A stretch of DNA of 64,000 nt from Alkanindiges illinoisensis. Its GTDB lineage: Bacteria; Pseudomonadota; Gammaproteobacteria; Pseudomonadales; Moraxellaceae. The stretch is taken from contig NZ_SNTY01000014.1 in NCBI RefSeq assembly GCF_004377485.1, positions 124,001 to 188,000 of the forward strand, in the 5' to 3' direction. The stretch's first letter is position 1, and each line of letters opens with the position of its first letter. Shown piece by piece: positions 45,602 to 57,196 of this stretch. A program made the position numbers and the translations under genes. A model generated the notes under the pieces. The model had not been told where the DNA came from and searched no databases. It saw only the letters and a program-made list of their open reading frames with translations.

Positions 45602-46351
45602 TTATTCAGGCTTGGCAAAAAAACGCATCAGGCCTTTTAACAGCAAATCCGGTTCCAAAATCAGCTCGGTTTTTTGCTGTAAAAAGCTGGCAAACACCGG
45701 AGCATCACCGCCAGTGAGCACAATTTTGCGCTCAGGGTTATGCGCAATAATTTTTTCAATCGCACCCAGCAAGCCCAGCAAAATACCATGATGTACAGCA
45801 TCACTGGTATTGCGGCCCGGATACAGGTCACTAAACGCCTGTTCGGGAATTTTAATACCTTTGGTACCTTGAGTCAGCGAATCGCGCTGTAAATACAGGC
45901 TAGGCAATATATAACCGCCCAAGTGCCGGTTATTGTCCAGCAAGTCAATGGTCAGTGCCGTGCCGCAGCCGACAATGCAGTACTGATTTTGCTGTCCGTC
46001 CTGCGCATTGCCAGCGAGGGCCAGCACCTGTAGCCAGCGGTCAATGCCCAGTTGTTTGGGATTATCATAGCCCGTGATCAGGCCCTGATGCTGCGCCTGC
46101 ACGCTGGCAAAACGCACGGGAATATTCAGGCGTGACAAAATCTGCTGCACGCGCTGGTTAGAGGCTTTATCCAGCACTGAAGAGATACCAATTTCATGCG
46201 GGCTAAACTGGGCAAAGCGATCCACCAGCCCCAATAGCAAATCCGCTGGTGATTGCAGGTGCAGCTCGGCACCATTGGCCTGCATTTCCCCGTGTGAGGT
46301 GAGCCAGTATTTAAGCCGGGTGTTACCAATATCAAGCCAGAGCTGACGCAT
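45602..46351 (-). CDS. coaX: Type III pantothenate kinase
   Basis: A 249-residue kinase phosphorylating pantothenate in coenzyme A synthesis, belonging to the ASKHA fold. It shows the ATP-binding [13 protein letters not shown], the substrate-binding [25 protein letters not shown] and GGYILPSL. I place the start at the ATG at 46351 (GGGAA about ten bases upstream); an ATG three codons earlier abuts that site. It follows birA by about 60 bases; birA-coaX neighbours are common and often form a bifunctional operon. Confidence 0.92.
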   Translation of the reverse strand: MRQLWLDIGNTRLKYWLTSHGEMQANGAELHLQSPADLLLGLVDRFAQFSPHEIGISSVLDKASNQRVQQILSRLNIPVRFASVQAQHQGLITGYDNPKQLGIDRWLQVLALAGNAQDGQQNQYCIVGCGTALTIDLLDNNRHLGGYILPSLYLQRDSLTQGTKGIKIPEQAFSDLYPGRNTSDAVHHGILLGLLGAIEKIIAHNPERKIVLTGGDAPVFASFLQQKTELILEPDLLLKGLMRFFAKPE

Positions 46352-46413
46352 TGAAGCCATTCCCTTGTTAATAAGATACAGAAATGAGAGGGCAGAGTTA
46401 AGATATAAAAAAC

Positions 46414-47214
46414 TTAGACCGCGCGGACTTGCCCGCTATAAATGACTTTTGTACCGTTTAAGGTATTGAGGAGCAGCGCGCCATCCGGCTGGATACCAAT
46501 AATCGTACCGTGCAAATCAGTTTGCGCCGGACTATGTACCACCACCTGTTGTTGCAGCAGTGCATCAAAGGCAGCAAAGCGGGTGGGTAGCTCCAAACTA
46601 CCATGGTCAAACTGCTGGCAGGCATGAATCAGTGCCAGCGTGGTTTGCACCGCCAGTTCGGCCACATCCAGCGCCTGTCCGGTAATGGCAGTTAGGTCAG
46701 TCACCGGCTGGTCAGTCACCTGTGCCTGCATCGGTTGCAGGTTGAGGCCCACGCCAATCACCACCTGATTGTCATGCAGCGGCTCAATCAGGATACCGCC
46801 CCATTTGGCGCCATTGAAGTACAGGTCATTGGGCCATTTGATTTGCAATCCGGCATGGTGCGCCAGAATCGGCATATTAACCAGCGCCAGAGCGACTTCC
46901 AGCGCCAAACGGCCACTCACCGGATGCTGAAGCGTCCAGCGTAGTGACAAATACAGGTTGCCTGTGGGCGATTGCCAGATACGTCCCGCCTGACCACGTC
47001 CGGCCTGTTGCTGGTTACTAATGACCAGAGCACTGCTGCCACTCATGGCTTTGGCCACGTCGTTGGTGGAGGTGGTGGATGGCAACCAGAGCACATGGTC
47101 AATCGTGCTTACGCCATGCAGCCTGAGGCCATAACGCAGGCTGTTGATGCGTGAATCCTGTTCATCAGGGATAGCGGGGATTGAATGGTCAGGTATAGTC
47201 ATGGGCGTACTCAT
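46414..47214 (-). CDS. birA: Biotin--[acetyl-CoA carboxylase] ligase
   Basis: A 266-residue biotin protein ligase with the motifs [23 protein letters not shown] (biotinyl-AMP loop), [17 protein letters not shown] and the C-terminal SH3-like domain ([14 protein letters not shown]). There is no N-terminal helix-turn-helix, so unlike E. coli BirA it should not repress biotin genes. It transfers biotin to the BCCP subunit. It is the first gene of the birA-coaX pair. Confidence 0.92.
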   Translation of the reverse strand: MSTPMTIPDHSIPAIPDEQDSRINSLRYGLRLHGVSTIDHVLWLPSTTSTNDVAKAMSGSSALVISNQQQAGRGQAGRIWQSPTGNLYLSLRWTLQHPVSGRLALEVALALVNMPILAHHAGLQIKWPNDLYFNGAKWGGILIEPLHDNQVVIGVGLNLQPMQAQVTDQPVTDLTAITGQALDVAELAVQTTLALIHACQQFDHGSLELPTRFAAFDALLQQQVVVHSPAQTDLHGTIIGIQPDGALLLNTLNGTKVIYSGQVRAV

Positions 47215-47562
47215 GCGGCTTATTGGGCTATATATATTGAGCGGTTTGCTACCAACCTATATGGGTGTGGTGAAAAAAACTAAATTAAACTGCGGCGAAA
47301 ATAATTAAATAAAACTAAATAAAACCAAGGATAAAACGCATGGGTTATAGGGTGAATGACCTCGGCATTACTGTCAAGTCAGTGTGTTTTGATCAAAAAT
47401 ATAGCGTTTTTATCGGTTTAGGCCTGCCTATTCTTTAAAAATAATGTAAAAATGTCCGACAATGTGACAGAGTACACATGTAAACTCTGTTATATAAGCA
47501 CTTAGGGGTAATGGCTATAACCTGACCATTTTTAAATTGATAACAACATAACAGGTATCATA
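47215..47562. promoter_or_regulatory. birA / GntR divergent region with operator-like repeat
   Basis: About 350 A+T-rich bases. ACAGAGT (47467-47473) pairs perfectly with ACTCTGT (47484-47490), directly followed by a TATATAA-type -10 box (47491-47497). The palindrome before the box fits autoregulation by the GntR regulator. No coding frame is seen. Confidence 0.45.
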
Positions 47563-48258
47563 ATGGCATTTCAGGCGTCAATCAGTTTATCTGAACAAAT
47601 TGCAAAGCACATTAGTGAACAAATTATTACCGGGGAGCTGGTCGAAGGGGAGCGCATTCAGGAGTTACGCATTGCCAAAGAGCTGGATGTAAGCCGTGGC
47701 TCAGTGCGTGAAGCCCTGCTAATTTTACAGCGAACCTATCTTATTGAAATTTATCCACGCCGCGGTGCCGTGGTGTCGGAAATGTCGGCGCAGCAGGTTC
47801 AAAGCCTGTTTGACACCAGCATGATGATTCTGGGCGCACTGGTGCAGCGAACCAGTGAGCGCTGGCGCCAGCATGACAGTGAGCAAATGAACACACTGAT
47901 GCAGCAGCTGGATGAACAGGTGCGGCTGGGCGATATTGAAAAATTTTATGACCATGTGTTTTTATTCCTGCATACCTGCAACGACATTGTGGCCAACCCC
48001 TACCTGACCGATATTTTTGAAAACCTGTTGCCATCATTGCGCCGCAGTTATTTTTTAACCTTAAATACTTCACGGCGCGAGTTGCAGGAAGCCTTTGTAT
48101 TGTTCCGTCCAGTAATTGATGCCATCCTGATCCGTAAAGGCGAGCAGGCAGCGTTATTTATGGAAGATTTTTGCCGCCACCTGCGCAATCTGGTGCTGGA
48201 CTCACTGGCCCGCATGAAGCAGATTGAACTGGCGTGGGCACAGCGTTCACGGCGCTAG
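47563..48258 (+). CDS. GntR family transcriptional regulator (FCD/FadR type)
   Basis: A 231-residue regulator with an N-terminal winged helix (EQIITGELVEGERIQELRIAKELDVSRGSVREALLIL, residues 14-55) and a C-terminal helical FCD domain (residues 80-215). AGGT lies six bases before the ATG. In Acinetobacter a GntR gene also lies just before smc. The effector is unknown. An inverted repeat at 47467-47490 could be its own operator. Confidence 0.88.
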   Translation: MAFQASISLSEQIAKHISEQIITGELVEGERIQELRIAKELDVSRGSVREALLILQRTYLIEIYPRRGAVVSEMSAQQVQSLFDTSMMILGALVQRTSERWRQHDSEQMNTLMQQLDEQVRLGDIEKFYDHVFLFLHTCNDIVANPYLTDIFENLLPSLRRSYFLTLNTSRRELQEAFVLFRPVIDAILIRKGEQAALFMEDFCRHLRNLVLDSLARMKQIELAWAQRSRR

Positions 48259-48330
48259 TTATGGATTCTAAGACTTATCACCAGCGCGCTATAGAAAGAT
48301 GCGGTAAACAAAGTAATGCGATTTTAAGAT

Positions 48331-51300
48331 ATGCGGTTAATTAGTTTAAAGCTGGCGGGATTCAAGTCATTTGTGGATAGCACCACACTGGTGTTTCCCG
48401 ACAACCGGACAGCGGTGGTTGGCCCTAATGGCTGTGGCAAGTCCAATGTGATTGATGCCATTCGCTGGGTGATGGGGGAATCCTCGGCGCGGCAGTTGCG
48501 TGGCGGTGCCATGACTGACGTGATTTTTGCCGGAACCGCACAGCGCAAACCTGTCGGGCAGGCCAGTGTCGAGCTGCGCTTTGAAAATACACTGGGCAAG
48601 CTGGGTGGTGAATACAATGCCTACAGCGAGCTGTCGGTGCGGCGTCAGGTCAACCGCGATGGCCGCTCGGATTATTTTTTAAATGGCACACGCTGCCGCC
48701 GCCGGGATATTACCGATATTTTTCTGGGCACTGGCTTAGGCCCGCGTTCCTACGCGATTATTGAACAGGGCATGATCAACCGCTTGGTCGATGCCAAGCC
48801 CGAGGAAATGCGGGTATTTATTGAGGAAGCTGCCGGGGTGTCGCGCTATCAGGCACGTCGCCGCGAAACCCTGCAACATCTGGAGCATACCCGCCAGAAC
48901 CTAAGCCGTCTGGAAGATATTAATGATGAGTTGCAAAGCCAGATGCGCAGCCTCAAGCGACAAAGCCAAGCCGCGATTAAATACCACGAGCTGGAACAGC
49001 AGCAGCTGGACTTAAAAATCAAGGTATGGTCAGCGCATTATCGGCAGGCCGAACAAAACCAGCAGCGTTATACTGAACAGCTCACCCAACTGGGTGAACA
49101 ATACCGCGAGTTACGCAGCCATCGCAATCAGGCCGAAGCCGACTGGGAAAGCGGCAGCCAGCAATTATCCGGGTTACTGGCGCGGGCTGAACCGATTCAG
49201 CAGGCGTGGCAGCAGGCTGAGCGTGAAGTGAGCCAGCTTGCCGCAAAAGTGCAGCAATATCAGCTGGATCAGCAGCAGCGCGAAACCCAGATTCAGCAGT
49301 GGCAGGACAACCTGAAAACCCTCACCAGCCAGATTGCACAGGATCAGGAACGACTTGTGACATTAGAGCAGCAACTGGAATCAGGTCAGCAGCAATTTCT
49401 CGATACAGAGATACAGCTTCAGCAAAAACTGGCGCATTTACAGCACATCGAACAGCAGTATCAGCAGGTGGAAGCCGACTGGCAAACTAGCCAGCAGCAG
49501 GCCCAGCAATTTACTCAGCAACAACAGCGTTTGCAGCAGCAAATTGACAGCACCGCACGCGCCCAGTTACGGCTGGAGCAACAAATCCAGCAGGCCAGTG
49601 CCCAACTGGAACAACTCAAACGCAGTGCGCAACAGACTGAACTGGATGATGTACTGGTTGAACTGGATGAGGCACAACTGGAAAAAACCCGGCTGGAGCA
49701 GCAACAGCAGCAGGTACAGGCAGCACTAAGCCAGTATCAGCAGCAACTGGATCAAGTCCGGCAGGCGCTCAAGCAGCAACAAGCTGAATTCCAGCAGCAT
49801 GAAACCGAGCTACAGGCTATTCAAAAATTACAGGCCACTCAAAAGCTACAGGCTACTCAAAAGCTTCAGGCCAATAAAGCAGGCCAGTCCAAAAATGAAA
49901 AGAATGCAAAAGCTGGAAAAAATCATCAAGAAAATCACCATAAAGAACATCAGAATAAGGAAATTCAGACTGAAAATTTCAGCGCTGTTGCTACGGTACA
50001 ACTGTTGCAACAATTACAGCTTCAGCCGCAAGCGCAGCCGCATTTGCCCTTAATTGAAAAATTTCTGGCCGACTGGCTGACTGCCGATTTGCAGGACAGC
50101 TTTGCGAACACCGCTACTACAGCGCGGGCTTATCTGGTAAATCCTAAATCATTGGATAATTCATCTTTAAACACTTGCCTCCAACATGAACACGTCATTC
50201 CTTTAGCGCATTGGATTATAAGTCCGCTGCTCAGTTGCTGGCAGGCTGTTGGTATAGTGCCGGATTATTCAATTGCCTTACATTTACAACCGCAGCTCAA
50301 TAGTTACCAAAGCCTGCTCAGTCTGGACGGTTTCTGGCTGGGACAAAACTGGCACATCAACCTGAATATTGATGAACAGGCCGCCCGCCAGCAAGGGATT
50401 TTACAGCAGCAATTGCGCCAGCAGGAACTTCAGCAAATCCTGCATCAGTTGCAGCAACACATTGAGCCATTAGCGTGTCAACAGCAGCAACTGTTACAAC
50501 AGATCACCTTGCAGCAGGACAGTCTAAAACCAGTTGAGCAAAAGCTGGCACAGGCCAACCAGGCGCAGCGCCAGCTTGAATTGCAACGGGCCCGTCTGGA
50601 AAGTAGCTTGCAAGCCGGACAGCAGCAAATGGCACAACTAGTGCGCCAACTGGAAGAATTGCAGCACAGCCAGCAGGATGATCAGGAGCAAGTGACCGAA
50701 TGGCAAATGGAACTGGCCAGCCTGAATCTGCGCTTGAATCAGTTAAACCCGCGCCTGCAAGCCCAGCAGGATAGCCGCAACCAGTTGCAGCAGGCCGTGC
50801 AGGATGCGCGCATTGCCCATCAGGTCACCCAGCAGCAACATCAGCAGTTACAAGCCACACAGCACAGCTTAACGGTACAGTTGCAGGCAACCCGGCAATC
50901 CTTGCAGCGTGCCGAGCCGCAACAACAGCAAATTCAGGGACAACTGGTGCAACTGGAACAGGCAGTAGTACAGGCGCAACAATTGCATCCCACCCAACTG
51001 CAACAACTGGAACAGGCACAGGATCAAGCAGCACAGGCGCATGCCAGCTGGAGCACCTGGCAGCAGCAACTGGAATTCCGGCAGCAGGAACAGCAGCGTC
51101 TAAGCCAGTTGCGCCAGCAGGGTCAAAACCATGAAGACCAGCTACGCGATAGTCTTGAGCAAACCCGGCTGCACTGGCAGGACTGCAAAAACAGGATGGA
51201 ACAGGCACTGGAACAGCTTACTGCCTTGCAGATAGCGGCTGAATCGCATCCTGACAATGAATCCATGACTCATAAACCCATCCAACCGGAACAAGTGGAT

Positions 51301-51975
51301 ATCAGCCAGCTGGCCGACTGGCAGCAGCAACTGGAAAAAGTACAGCAGCAAATCCAGAAGCTGGGCCATTTGAATCTGGCAGCGCCCGAAGCCTTGCAGG
51401 ATGTCACGCAGCGCCATGAAGAACTGGCACATCAGATGCATGACCTGCAACAGGCAGTCGAGCAACTGGAACAGGCCATGAAAAGCATTGATCAGGAAAC
51501 CCGCACCCTGTTTATGAGCACCTTTGATCAGGTGAATGCCGAGCTGAAAATCCTATTTCCCAAAGTATTTGGTGGCGGTGAAGCTTCCTTAAGCCTTGAG
51601 GATGACTGGCAATCCGGGGTAAAACTGATGGCACGGCCACCGGGCAAGCGTAACAGTAGTCTGGCTTTATTGTCCGGTGGTGAAAAAGCCCTGACAGCAC
51701 TGGCGCTGGTGTTTGCCATTTTCAGGTTAAACCCGGCGCCCTTTTGCGTACTGGATGAAGTGGACGCCCCGCTGGATGACGCCAATGTGCAGCGGTTTTG
51801 TCATTTGGTAAAAGAGCTATCACAACAGGTGCAATTCATTTACATTACTCATAATAAACTTGCTATGACCATGGCAACGGATTTGTTGGGTGTAACCATG
51901 CCGGAACCCGGCGCGTCGCGTCTGGTGGCAGTAAATATTGAGCAAGCTGCAACATATAGTGCAACTTCGGAGTAG
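48331..51975 (+). CDS. smc: Chromosome partition/condensation ATPase SMC
   Basis: A 1214-residue condensin ATPase that folds the chromosome with ScpA and ScpB (both encoded at 61585-62992). The N-terminal Walker A is GPNGCGKSNVIDAIRWVMGE. The C-terminus has the ABC signature LLSGGEKALTALAL and Walker B FCVLDEVDAPLDD. Between them lie two very long glutamine-rich coiled coils. The hinge (about residues 555-690) is poorly conserved, and a short repeat-rich low-complexity stretch lies before it (about residues 492-545). The start ATG has only a weak ribosome binding site. Confidence 0.95.
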   Translation: MRLISLKLAGFKSFVDSTTLVFPDNRTAVVGPNGCGKSNVIDAIRWVMGESSARQLRGGAMTDVIFAGTAQRKPVGQASVELRFENTLGKLGGEYNAYSELSVRRQVNRDGRSDYFLNGTRCRRRDITDIFLGTGLGPRSYAIIEQGMINRLVDAKPEEMRVFIEEAAGVSRYQARRRETLQHLEHTRQNLSRLEDINDELQSQMRSLKRQSQAAIKYHELEQQQLDLKIKVWSAHYRQAEQNQQRYTEQLTQLGEQYRELRSHRNQAEADWESGSQQLSGLLARAEPIQQAWQQAEREVSQLAAKVQQYQLDQQQRETQIQQWQDNLKTLTSQIAQDQERLVTLEQQLESGQQQFLDTEIQLQQKLAHLQHIEQQYQQVEADWQTSQQQAQQFTQQQQRLQQQIDSTARAQLRLEQQIQQASAQLEQLKRSAQQTELDDVLVELDEAQLEKTRLEQQQQQVQAALSQYQQQLDQVRQALKQQQAEFQQHETELQAIQKLQATQKLQATQKLQANKAGQSKNEKNAKAGKNHQENHHKEHQNKEIQTENFSAVATVQLLQQLQLQPQAQPHLPLIEKFLADWLTADLQDSFANTATTARAYLVNPKSLDNSSLNTCLQHEHVIPLAHWIISPLLSCWQAVGIVPDYSIALHLQPQLNSYQSLLSLDGFWLGQNWHINLNIDEQAARQQGILQQQLRQQELQQILHQLQQHIEPLACQQQQLLQQITLQQDSLKPVEQKLAQANQAQRQLELQRARLESSLQAGQQQMAQLVRQLEELQHSQQDDQEQVTEWQMELASLNLRLNQLNPRLQAQQDSRNQLQQAVQDARIAHQVTQQQHQQLQATQHSLTVQLQATRQSLQRAEPQQQQIQGQLVQLEQAVVQAQQLHPTQLQQLEQAQDQAAQAHASWSTWQQQLEFRQQEQQRLSQLRQQGQNHEDQLRDSLEQTRLHWQDCKNRMEQALEQLTALQIAAESHPDNESMTHKPIQPEQVDISQLADWQQQLEKVQQQIQKLGHLNLAAPEALQDVTQRHEELAHQMHDLQQAVEQLEQAMKSIDQETRTLFMSTFDQVNAELKILFPKVFGGGEASLSLEDDWQSGVKLMARPPGKRNSSLALLSGGEKALTALALVFAIFRLNPAPFCVLDEVDAPLDDANVQRFCHLVKELSQQVQFIYITHNKLAMTMATDLLGVTMPEPGASRLVAVNIEQAATYSATSE
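49807..49872 (+). repeat. 18-bp tandem repeats inside smc
   Basis: Three 18-base units (49819-49836, 49837-49854 and 49855-49872), plus a partial unit before them, encode repeated TQKLQA. They are followed by a Lys/Asn/His-rich low-complexity stretch. Repeat expansion has apparently lengthened the protein before the hinge. Confidence 0.75.
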
Positions 51976-51980
51976 TACTC

Positions 51981-53285
51981 ATGGATTTTTTAACCATTGT
52001 TGGTTATATCTTGGCTGCCCTGGCAATTGCCCTGGGCCTGTATTTAATGCTTAGAAAAAATACAACCAGTGAAAATACAACAACGGCAACTGAACAAGCG
52101 GCAACAGAACAAGTAATGCTGGATGACGCTGACAGCAACATCACCACTGCGCATGAGAACGGACGTATTCCGGTTGTTCCGCGCCATGTGCGTGACCAGA
52201 TTAGGCAAGCCCCATCGCTTGCCACAGCAACTACGACTGCAAATAGCCCAGCCCAGCCCAGTACAAATCATGCTCAAGTAAATAGCAAAACGATTGCTGA
52301 AGATGATTTAGACAAAAATAATTTTGATAAAAACGACTTTAATGACACTGATTTTGATGAAAGCGATTTCGATAAAAAAGATTTTAATCAAAGCAACTTC
52401 AATAAAGACAACGACCTACTGGCTGATGCTCCGGCCATCAAGGCAGATCGTACAGCAGATTCACTGGACGACACATTAAATGATGACCATGCAGATCAGG
52501 GTCGAAATAATGAAGCAACCAGCAGCCCAATAACCACGCAACAGGCTCAGGTACAGACACAAGCTCAGGTACAGGCGCTGGCAGAAAGCAGCAAGCCTGA
52601 TCAGGACCCGGTTGAAGATACCTTTGATCAGGCGCTGGCCCAGCTTGAAGCTGCCACCTCAGCCGATGATTCCATTATTGACGATGAGCTTGAGGATACA
52701 ACTGCATCTTCCAAACACATCGGCAAGTCTGATACTGAACAACTCAATGCGGCGAAAGACACCTTAGCTACTGCTGATGTCGAGGAATGGCAGGGTGAAA
52801 GTGCACTGCTGGATGCGCATCTTGAAGATCAGGAGCGCCGTGACGATGAAAGTGCACTGGCACAGGCCGAGCATATTGTGGCACTGTATGTGATGCCCAC
52901 TGCATCGCGTGCGCTGTCTGGCGAACGAACTATTCAGCTATTACGCCAGTTTGGCCTGCGTTATGGTGAAATGGCATTGTTCCACCGCTTTGCCGATTCT
53001 GATGGCACTGGCCCGCTGATGTTTAGCGTATTGCGTTATACCAGCGAAGGCCCATCCGGCTTTGATCTGGAAACCCTGCCAAGCGAACAGGTGGAAGGTC
53101 TGGCATTTTTCCTGGCGCTGCCCAGCAAGCATGCGGTGGCAGGCTATGACACCATGGTGAGCATTTCCACCCTGCTGGCGCGTGAAATTCATGGGCAGGT
53201 TTATGATGAACACATGAATCAGCTTAGCCCGCAGTTGCGCGAGCATTACCGGCATTTTGTACTGGAATACCGCACGCCGGCCTAA
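51981..53285 (+). CDS. zipA: Cell division protein ZipA
   Basis: A 434-residue division protein tethering FtsZ to the inner membrane. The N-terminal membrane helix is at residues 6-23, followed by a long, mostly acidic linker. The C-terminal FtsZ-binding ZipA domain is at about 290-430 (IVALYVMPTASRALSGERTIQLLRQFGLRYGEMALFH). The linker has a stretch at about residues 110-142 with phenylalanine every fifth residue (NNFDKNDFNDTDFDESDF). GGAG lies about ten bases before the ATG. It follows smc by 5 bases. Confidence 0.92.
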   Translation: MDFLTIVGYILAALAIALGLYLMLRKNTTSENTTTATEQAATEQVMLDDADSNITTAHENGRIPVVPRHVRDQIRQAPSLATATTTANSPAQPSTNHAQVNSKTIAEDDLDKNNFDKNDFNDTDFDESDFDKKDFNQSNFNKDNDLLADAPAIKADRTADSLDDTLNDDHADQGRNNEATSSPITTQQAQVQTQAQVQALAESSKPDQDPVEDTFDQALAQLEAATSADDSIIDDELEDTTASSKHIGKSDTEQLNAAKDTLATADVEEWQGESALLDAHLEDQERRDDESALAQAEHIVALYVMPTASRALSGERTIQLLRQFGLRYGEMALFHRFADSDGTGPLMFSVLRYTSEGPSGFDLETLPSEQVEGLAFFLALPSKHAVAGYDTMVSISTLLAREIHGQVYDEHMNQLSPQLREHYRHFVLEYRTPA

Positions 53286-53362
53286 GCAGATTGGGAGAGC
53301 CAGACTGGTTTATTCAGGCTGATTTTCTAGTCATCGATCTTGCCATTGTTGCGCTGCAATGA

Positions 53363-55501
<2,139 letters not shown>

Positions 55502-55690
55502 ATAAAATTCCTCAAAATTATCTAAATATTTATTTACAAAGTATATACATTTAGGTTGGTTGTAGTAGTTAAATTTATGGTTAAAACACTATGGATAAAT
55601 CTGGTAGAAACACTGGTACTAAAGGATTTCATGGTTACAAAAATGGCCGGATAAATTGTAAATTCTGGATGTATTAATATTGTAATTGGA

Positions 55691-55832
55691 TATAATCTCG
55701 CCAATTAGTAAGCCCTTGCTGAACTGTAGAACGAACTGGTAAATCCATTGGTTTGTCTACGCATCAGCAGGGGTTTTTCTATTGGCTAGGCGTGTAGGAG
55801 CACTACCGATTAGCCGGGCAACTGGTCTTTTT
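55691..55832 (+). ncRNA. Possible structured leader RNA or small RNA upstream of a YbjJ-like transporter
   Basis: The 350-base gap after ligA contains a TATAAT box at 55691-55696. About 5-10 bases after it begins an imperfect hairpin that spans 55701-55785. The main stem, 55710-55722 with 55764-55776, has 13 consecutive pairs (two G-T wobbles). Inside is a second stem (55727-55736 with 55751-55759) with one bulged base, and outside CCAATTAG/CTATTGG closes the base. Five T follow the main stem (three of them in it). A weaker hairpin at 55805-55824 ends in six T before the transporter start. It could be a small RNA with its own terminator, or a leader with attenuator. I do not recognise a known riboswitch, and the -35 box is poor. 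Confidence 0.4.
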
Positions 55833-55853
55833 TCATGGTGGTGACACGCAATT

Positions 55854-57062
55854 ATGTTACTGTTTAGAACTGCTGGCGTTGATAATACAACTCTCCTGAG
55901 CGCGCAACGGGTTTCAACCCGCCTGAACTTTTTTGCGCTGGGTTTTGGTACAGCGGCATGGGCGCCCCTGGTTCCGTTTGCCCAGCAGCGTCTGCATCTC
56001 AATCATGCGGATTTTGGCCTGCTGTTATTGTGTGCCGGGATTGGCTCCATGGTGGCCATGCCTGCCACTGGGGCACTGGTTCAGCGTGTTGGTTGCCGCG
56101 TGCTGATTGGCTTTGCCTTGCTGTTATTGCTGGCTGTATTGCCGGGGCTAACCATCTGGAACACCTCGCTGATGATGGCGATTTCGCTGTTCCTGTTTGG
56201 CGTGGCCGCAGGCAGTTTTGGTGTTGCTCTTAATCTTCAGGCGGTTATTGTTGAAAAAAATAGCCTGCGTTCATTAATGTCCAGCTTTCATGGCATGTGT
56301 AGTCTGGGTGGGCTGGCCGGGGTAATGACCGTTACCTGTTTACTGGCAGCAGGCGTATCGCCATTGGTTAGCGCCGTTGCCATTAGCATGCTGTTATTAG
56401 CCATTAGTATCTTGGCAGTGCCCGCCTGTCTGGCAGAAATTGAAAAGGAAGAAGCTACAGAAGAGTCTGCGCCCGAGCAGAAAAAAACTGGCTGGAAACT
56501 GCCTAACCGGGTCATCCTGATGATTGGCATCATGTGCTTTATTGCCTTTTTGTCCGAAGGCGCAGCCATGGACTGGAGCGGCATTTACCTGACTTCTAAA
56601 TATCAGGTCAGCACTGCTTACGCAGGTCTGGCGTATACCTTTTTTGCCATTACCATGACGCTGGGTCGTTTTTCTGGTCGCTATTTGCTGAAATCCCTGG
56701 GTGAGAAAAATATTGTGTCCTATAGTGCCGCCTGTGCTGCGCTGGGTCTGGTGGTTGTCGTGACTGCACCGCACTGGTTTGTGGTACTGCTGGGTTATGC
56801 ACTGGTGGGTTTTGGCTGTTCCAATATTGTTCCGGTAATGTTTTCCCGGGTTGGCCGCCAGTCGCTTATGCCCAAGGCTGCTGCATTATCCTGTGTTTCG
56901 ACCATTGCCTATACCGGTTCCCTGACTGGCCCGGCGTTAATTGGTATTGTCGGGCAGGTCACCAGTTTGACGATTGTATTTACCATCGTTGCGGCCATGC
57001 TGCTGGTCATTGCGTTTTTTAACAAGTTTACCCGGGTTGATCCGGTTTCAAACCACGCATAA
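55854..57062 (+). CDS. MFS transporter, YbjJ-like
   Basis: A 402-residue major facilitator permease with about twelve membrane segments. It aligns with E. coli YbjJ: GFGTAAWAPLVPFAQQRLHLNHADFG at the start, GIGSMVAMPATGALVQRVGCR, then FLFGVAAGSFGVALNLQAV and SSFHGMCSLGGLAG. A charged loop (EKEEATEESAPEQKK) separates the halves. The substrate is unknown. The ATG has no strong ribosome binding site. The gene is preceded by the possible structured leader and followed by a strong terminator. Confidence 0.82.
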   Translation: MLLFRTAGVDNTTLLSAQRVSTRLNFFALGFGTAAWAPLVPFAQQRLHLNHADFGLLLLCAGIGSMVAMPATGALVQRVGCRVLIGFALLLLLAVLPGLTIWNTSLMMAISLFLFGVAAGSFGVALNLQAVIVEKNSLRSLMSSFHGMCSLGGLAGVMTVTCLLAAGVSPLVSAVAISMLLLAISILAVPACLAEIEKEEATEESAPEQKKTGWKLPNRVILMIGIMCFIAFLSEGAAMDWSGIYLTSKYQVSTAYAGLAYTFFAITMTLGRFSGRYLLKSLGEKNIVSYSAACAALGLVVVVTAPHWFVVLLGYALVGFGCSNIVPVMFSRVGRQSLMPKAAALSCVSTIAYTGSLTGPALIGIVGQVTSLTIVFTIVAAMLLVIAFFNKFTRVDPVSNHA

Positions 57063-57083
57063 CTTAGCTCTCAAAAATTAAAA

Positions 57084-57132
57084 CGGGACAAACCAGTTTG
57101 CTACCCTAGCTGCTGGTTTGCCCCGTATTTTT
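57084..57132. terminator. Bidirectional terminator between the MFS gene and otsA
   Basis: CGGGACAAACCAG (57084-57096) pairs with CTGGTTTGCCCCG (57113-57125) with one mismatch, followed by TATTTTT; the other strand ends in TTTTAATTTTT. Confidence 0.85.
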
Positions 57133-57196
57133 AAGCATCTCAAAGCCATGTTGTCTAGATTATGGAACTAGCAGAAGCTAAGGCTGCTTTGCTTTC

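Noticed and set aside
49807-49872. CRISPR-like repeats
   Set aside because: The 18-base units are contiguous, in frame inside smc, and have no spacers.
55701-55785. tRNA or tRNA-like gene in the ligA-transporter gap
   Set aside because: The fold is one long hairpin with an internal stem; there is no cloverleaf, T-loop motif or CCA end.
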